Shown here piece after piece: positions 14,456 to 16,386 of a stretch of 16,386 nucleotides of DNA; position 1 is the first letter of the stretch, and every line of letters starts with the position of its first letter. The notes under the pieces were generated by a model. The model was not told where the DNA came from and did not search any database. It worked only from the letters and a program-made list of their open reading frames with translations. The stretch comes from JAAAPF01 sp964481035 (lineage in GTDB: Bacteria > Pseudomonadota > Alphaproteobacteria > Geminicoccales > Geminicoccaceae): the NCBI GenBank assembly GCA_964481035.1, contig CAYZSE010000077.1, forward strand, positions 1-16,386, in the 5' to 3' direction. A program made the position numbers and the translations under genes.

Positions 14456-14796
14456 CGGCAGCGCCCGCTCGGCGCACCTCGCGCCAGGCCCGACCCGCCC
14501 GCACCCGCGCGGCCCCGCATCGCATCATCCGCTCGTGCGCGACCGAGCGAGACGGGCGATACCCTTCTTGCCGGACTATTGCGCCCGTCCGCCGCGCCAC
14601 GCCCCGAGGCCACCGGCCGTCCGTCGAGCCTTGCGCGCATCGCCCGAACTTTGGATCAGCCGGGGCGGACCGCCCGTGCACCGACCCATGGGCAGGGCGC
14701 ACACGCCCCGCCCGGCAGTCAGCCACTCGCCGGCGCCATGCGTGCGTGCCGAGGGGCTCGGAGCCGGCCGGCGAGCGGCGGGTCGGGGTGGATGGC
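14456..14796. other. 341-bp stretch with no recognisable gene
   Basis: All frames here read as Arg/Pro/Ala-rich low-complexity sequence with no family resemblance, and no tRNA or other RNA gene is visible. One inverted repeat, CGCTCG (14530-14535) with CGAGCG (14544-14549), could be a weak hairpin but has no T-run. It separates the plus-strand membrane gene from the convergent CoA-transferase. Confidence 0.5.
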
Positions 14797-15999
14797 CTAT
14801 GGGCGCCGCGTCTCGAGAACCACGCCTGCGGCGATCAGTGCCTCGACCTCGGCCTCGCTGAAGCCGGCGTCCTGCAGCACCTCGCGGCCGTGCTCGCCGT
14901 AGCGGGGAGGCACCCGGGCCACTTCACCCGAAGTGCGGGAGAACCTGATCGGCGTGCCGAAGCTCGCGTAGCCGTCCCTTTCCACGGCCATGCCGCGGTG
15001 CCGGGTGTGCGGGTCGGCCCAGACCTCGGCGGTGTCCTGGACGGGGCCCGCGGGCACGCCCTTGGCCAGGAGCGCGGTGCAGAGTGCGGGGCCCTCGAGC
15101 TCGGCGAGACGCGCGCCGAGGATGGCCGTCAGCGCGTCCCTGTTGGTCAGGCGGTCGGCGTTGGTCGCGAAGCGCGGGTCGCACGCCAGCGCCTCGAGGC
15201 CCACGACGGCGCAGAGGCGCTCGAAGGCGCGGTTGTTGCCGACCGCGACGAAGATCTCGCCGGCGGCGGTGGCGAACTTGTCGTAGGGGCAGATGTTGGG
15301 GTGCGCGTTGCCGGTCCGGCGGGGCGGCTTGCCGGAGAGCACGTAGTTCGGGATGTGCGGGAACATCAGCGCCACGGCGCTATCGTAGAGCGTCATGTCG
15401 AGGTACTGGCCCCGACCGGAGCGCTGGCGCTCGATGACGGCCATGAGGATGCCCAAGACCGTGAAGAGGCCGGTGCCGATGTCGACCAAGGGGATGCCCA
15501 TGCGCATGCCGCCCGAGGCCTCGTCGCCGTTGACGCTGAAATGGCCGGCCATGGCCTGGACCACGGCGTCGTAGCCCGGCAGGCCGCCATAGGGGCCGTC
15601 GGCGCCGAAGCCCGAGATGCGGGCGTGGATGAGCCGCGGGAAGCGCGCCTCGAGCGCGTCCGCGTAGCCGAGGCCCCAGCGCTCCATCGCGCCGGGCTTG
15701 AAGTTCTCGATGAGGACGTCGGCGTCCTCGAGGAGGCGCAGCAGCACCTCGCGGCCGCGCGGCGCGGCGAGATCGAGGCCGAGCGAGCGCTTGTTCCGGT
15801 TGACGCCGAGGAAGTAGGAGGCGTCGCCGTGCTGATCGAACGGCGGCCCCCAGTCGCGGACCTCGTCGCCCTGGGGCGGCTCGATCTTGAGGACCAGCGC
15901 GCCGTGGTCGGCCAGCACCTGGGTGCCGTAGGGGCCGCCGAGGACGCGGGTGAGGTCGATGATCTTGAGCCCGTCGAGCGCGCCGAAGCCGGTCTGCAT
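14797..15999 (-). CDS. CaiB/BaiF family (class III) CoA-transferase
   Basis: A 400-residue cytoplasmic enzyme that moves CoA between carboxylic acids. It opens with ALDGLKIIDLTRVLGGPY, followed by VNRNKRSLGLDL (66-77), ADVLIENFKPGAMERWGLGY (93-112), GYDAVVQAMAG (142-152) and PLVDIGTGLF (170-179). Asp173 in the last motif aligns with the catalytic Asp169 of formyl-CoA transferase. The C-terminal GVPAGPV and HTRHRGM segments are typical. The substrate pair cannot be read from sequence; formyl-CoA/oxalate, carnitine, succinyl-CoA and dicarboxylate members share these motifs. The length is normal. ATG 15999 has GAGGGGG four nt upstream. It is divergent from another type of CoA-transferase gene across 85 bp. 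Confidence 0.93.
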   Translation of the reverse strand: MQTGFGALDGLKIIDLTRVLGGPYGTQVLADHGALVLKIEPPQGDEVRDWGPPFDQHGDASYFLGVNRNKRSLGLDLAAPRGREVLLRLLEDADVLIENFKPGAMERWGLGYADALEARFPRLIHARISGFGADGPYGGLPGYDAVVQAMAGHFSVNGDEASGGMRMGIPLVDIGTGLFTVLGILMAVIERQRSGRGQYLDMTLYDSAVALMFPHIPNYVLSGKPPRRTGNAHPNICPYDKFATAAGEIFVAVGNNRAFERLCAVVGLEALACDPRFATNADRLTNRDALTAILGARLAELEGPALCTALLAKGVPAGPVQDTAEVWADPHTRHRGMAVERDGYASFGTPIRFSRTSGEVARVPPRYGEHGREVLQDAGFSEAEVEALIAAGVVLETRRP

Positions 16000-16084
16000 G
16001 TCACCCCCTCGAGATCGCCCCCTGGCGCGGGGGTCGATGCCTCCTGTAGCACATCATGGCGTTGCCGCGATCGCGGAGGCCTCG

Positions 16085-16386
16085 ATGCTGCTCTCCCTGC
16101 CGGATCTCGCCGATCGGGTGCCCGACGGTGCGCTCGTCGGCGTTCCACCGGACTATTCCGGCGTCGCCATGGCGTTGACCCGCGAGCTCATCCGCCGGCC
16201 GGCGCGCGATCTTCGGATCCTCTGCCTGCCGCAGGGCTCGATCCAGGTCGACATGCTGATCGGCGCCGGCTGTGTCGCCGAGGTCGAGACGGCGGCGGTG
16301 ACGCTCGGCGAATATGGGCCGGCGCCGTGCTTTGCGAGGGCCGTCGAGCAGGGCCGGGTGGTCGTCAAGGACAGCACCTGCCCGGC
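16085..16386 (+). CDS. CoA-transferase subunit A, class I (partial, cut by window end)
   Basis: The first 100 residues of a class I CoA-transferase alpha subunit, starting MLLSLPDLADRVPDGALVGV. DLRILCLPQGSIQVDMLIGAGCVAEVE (residues about 42-68) matches the family's beta-strand plus (D/Q)xLIGAGxV motif, and FARAVEQGRV follows. This pattern is closest to the glutaconate/3-oxoacid CoA-transferase A subunits. Such enzymes work as A-B heteromers with the catalytic Glu in subunit B, which would be expected just past the right edge. GGAGG lies five nt before ATG 16085. An ATG at 16056 is in another frame. The remaining part of the gene is outside the window, so intactness cannot be judged. Confidence 0.8.
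   Translation, partial: MLLSLPDLADRVPDGALVGVPPDYSGVAMALTRELIRRPARDLRILCLPQGSIQVDMLIGAGCVAEVETAAVTLGEYGPAPCFARAVEQGRVVVKDSTCP

Noticed and set aside
14530..14549. Inverted repeat CGCTCG/CGAGCG as a terminator for the membrane gene
   Set aside because: Short arms, an eight-base loop and no following T-run. Such repeats are common by chance at this G+C.
13528..14640. A 370-residue minus-strand frame opposite the TauE/SafE-like gene
   Set aside because: Very rich in Arg, Gly, Glu and Ala without motifs. The plus-strand product has membrane helices and conserved cysteines.

Overview
The window comes from a very GC-rich bacterium (roughly 70% G+C by eye). Gene content points to an alphaproteobacterium, probably a Rhodospirillales-like or related lineage. 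It has an Rrf2-type SUF regulator followed by sufB-C-D-S-T, a PpaA/AerR-type cobalamin-binding regulator of the kind found in purple bacteria, and a candidate EcfG-type (general stress) promoter. This placement is inferred from gene families, not from a marker gene. There are no RNA genes, CRISPR arrays or intact mobile elements.

Left edge (1-1353): a decayed N-terminal scrap of an IS110-family transposase (26-148, minus), then a cobalamin-binding AerR/PpaA-like protein (202-1110, minus). Upstream of the latter is a GGAAC-N17-CGTT sequence matching the alphaproteobacterial EcfG promoter.

Minus-strand cluster (1354-5891): nhaA, then an agmatinase-family ureohydrolase, a secreted Blc-like lipocalin and a gamma-glutamyltransferase-family Ntn-hydrolase. 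The junctions are a 25-nt gap, an ATGA overlap and a GTGA overlap, so this looks like one translationally coupled operon. The gamma-glutamyltransferase-like protein keeps the nucleophilic Thr but has lost several residues that bind the glutamyl group, so its substrate is probably different. The combination of genes is unusual and is the best candidate here for an undescribed pathway.

Central plus-strand operon (6163-11903): an Fe-S-sensing Rrf2 regulator, then SufB, SufC, SufD, SufS and SufT. Together these build Fe-S clusters: SufS takes sulfur from cysteine, SufBCD is the scaffold and SufT is an auxiliary maturation factor. The leader carries a TTGACA promoter and several inverted repeats that may be operators. 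No sufE/sufU or sufA lies in the operon.

Right part (11913-16386): a DJ-1/PfpI-family protein lacking its nucleophilic Cys (minus); a divergent, AT-rich, palindrome-containing promoter region; a compact panC with a probable TTG start (plus); a TauE/SafE-DsbD_2-type membrane protein (plus) followed by a possible 26-residue membrane micropeptide; about 340 bp with no recognisable gene; a CaiB/BaiF CoA-transferase (minus); and, divergent from it, the start of a class-I CoA-transferase subunit A cut by the window edge.
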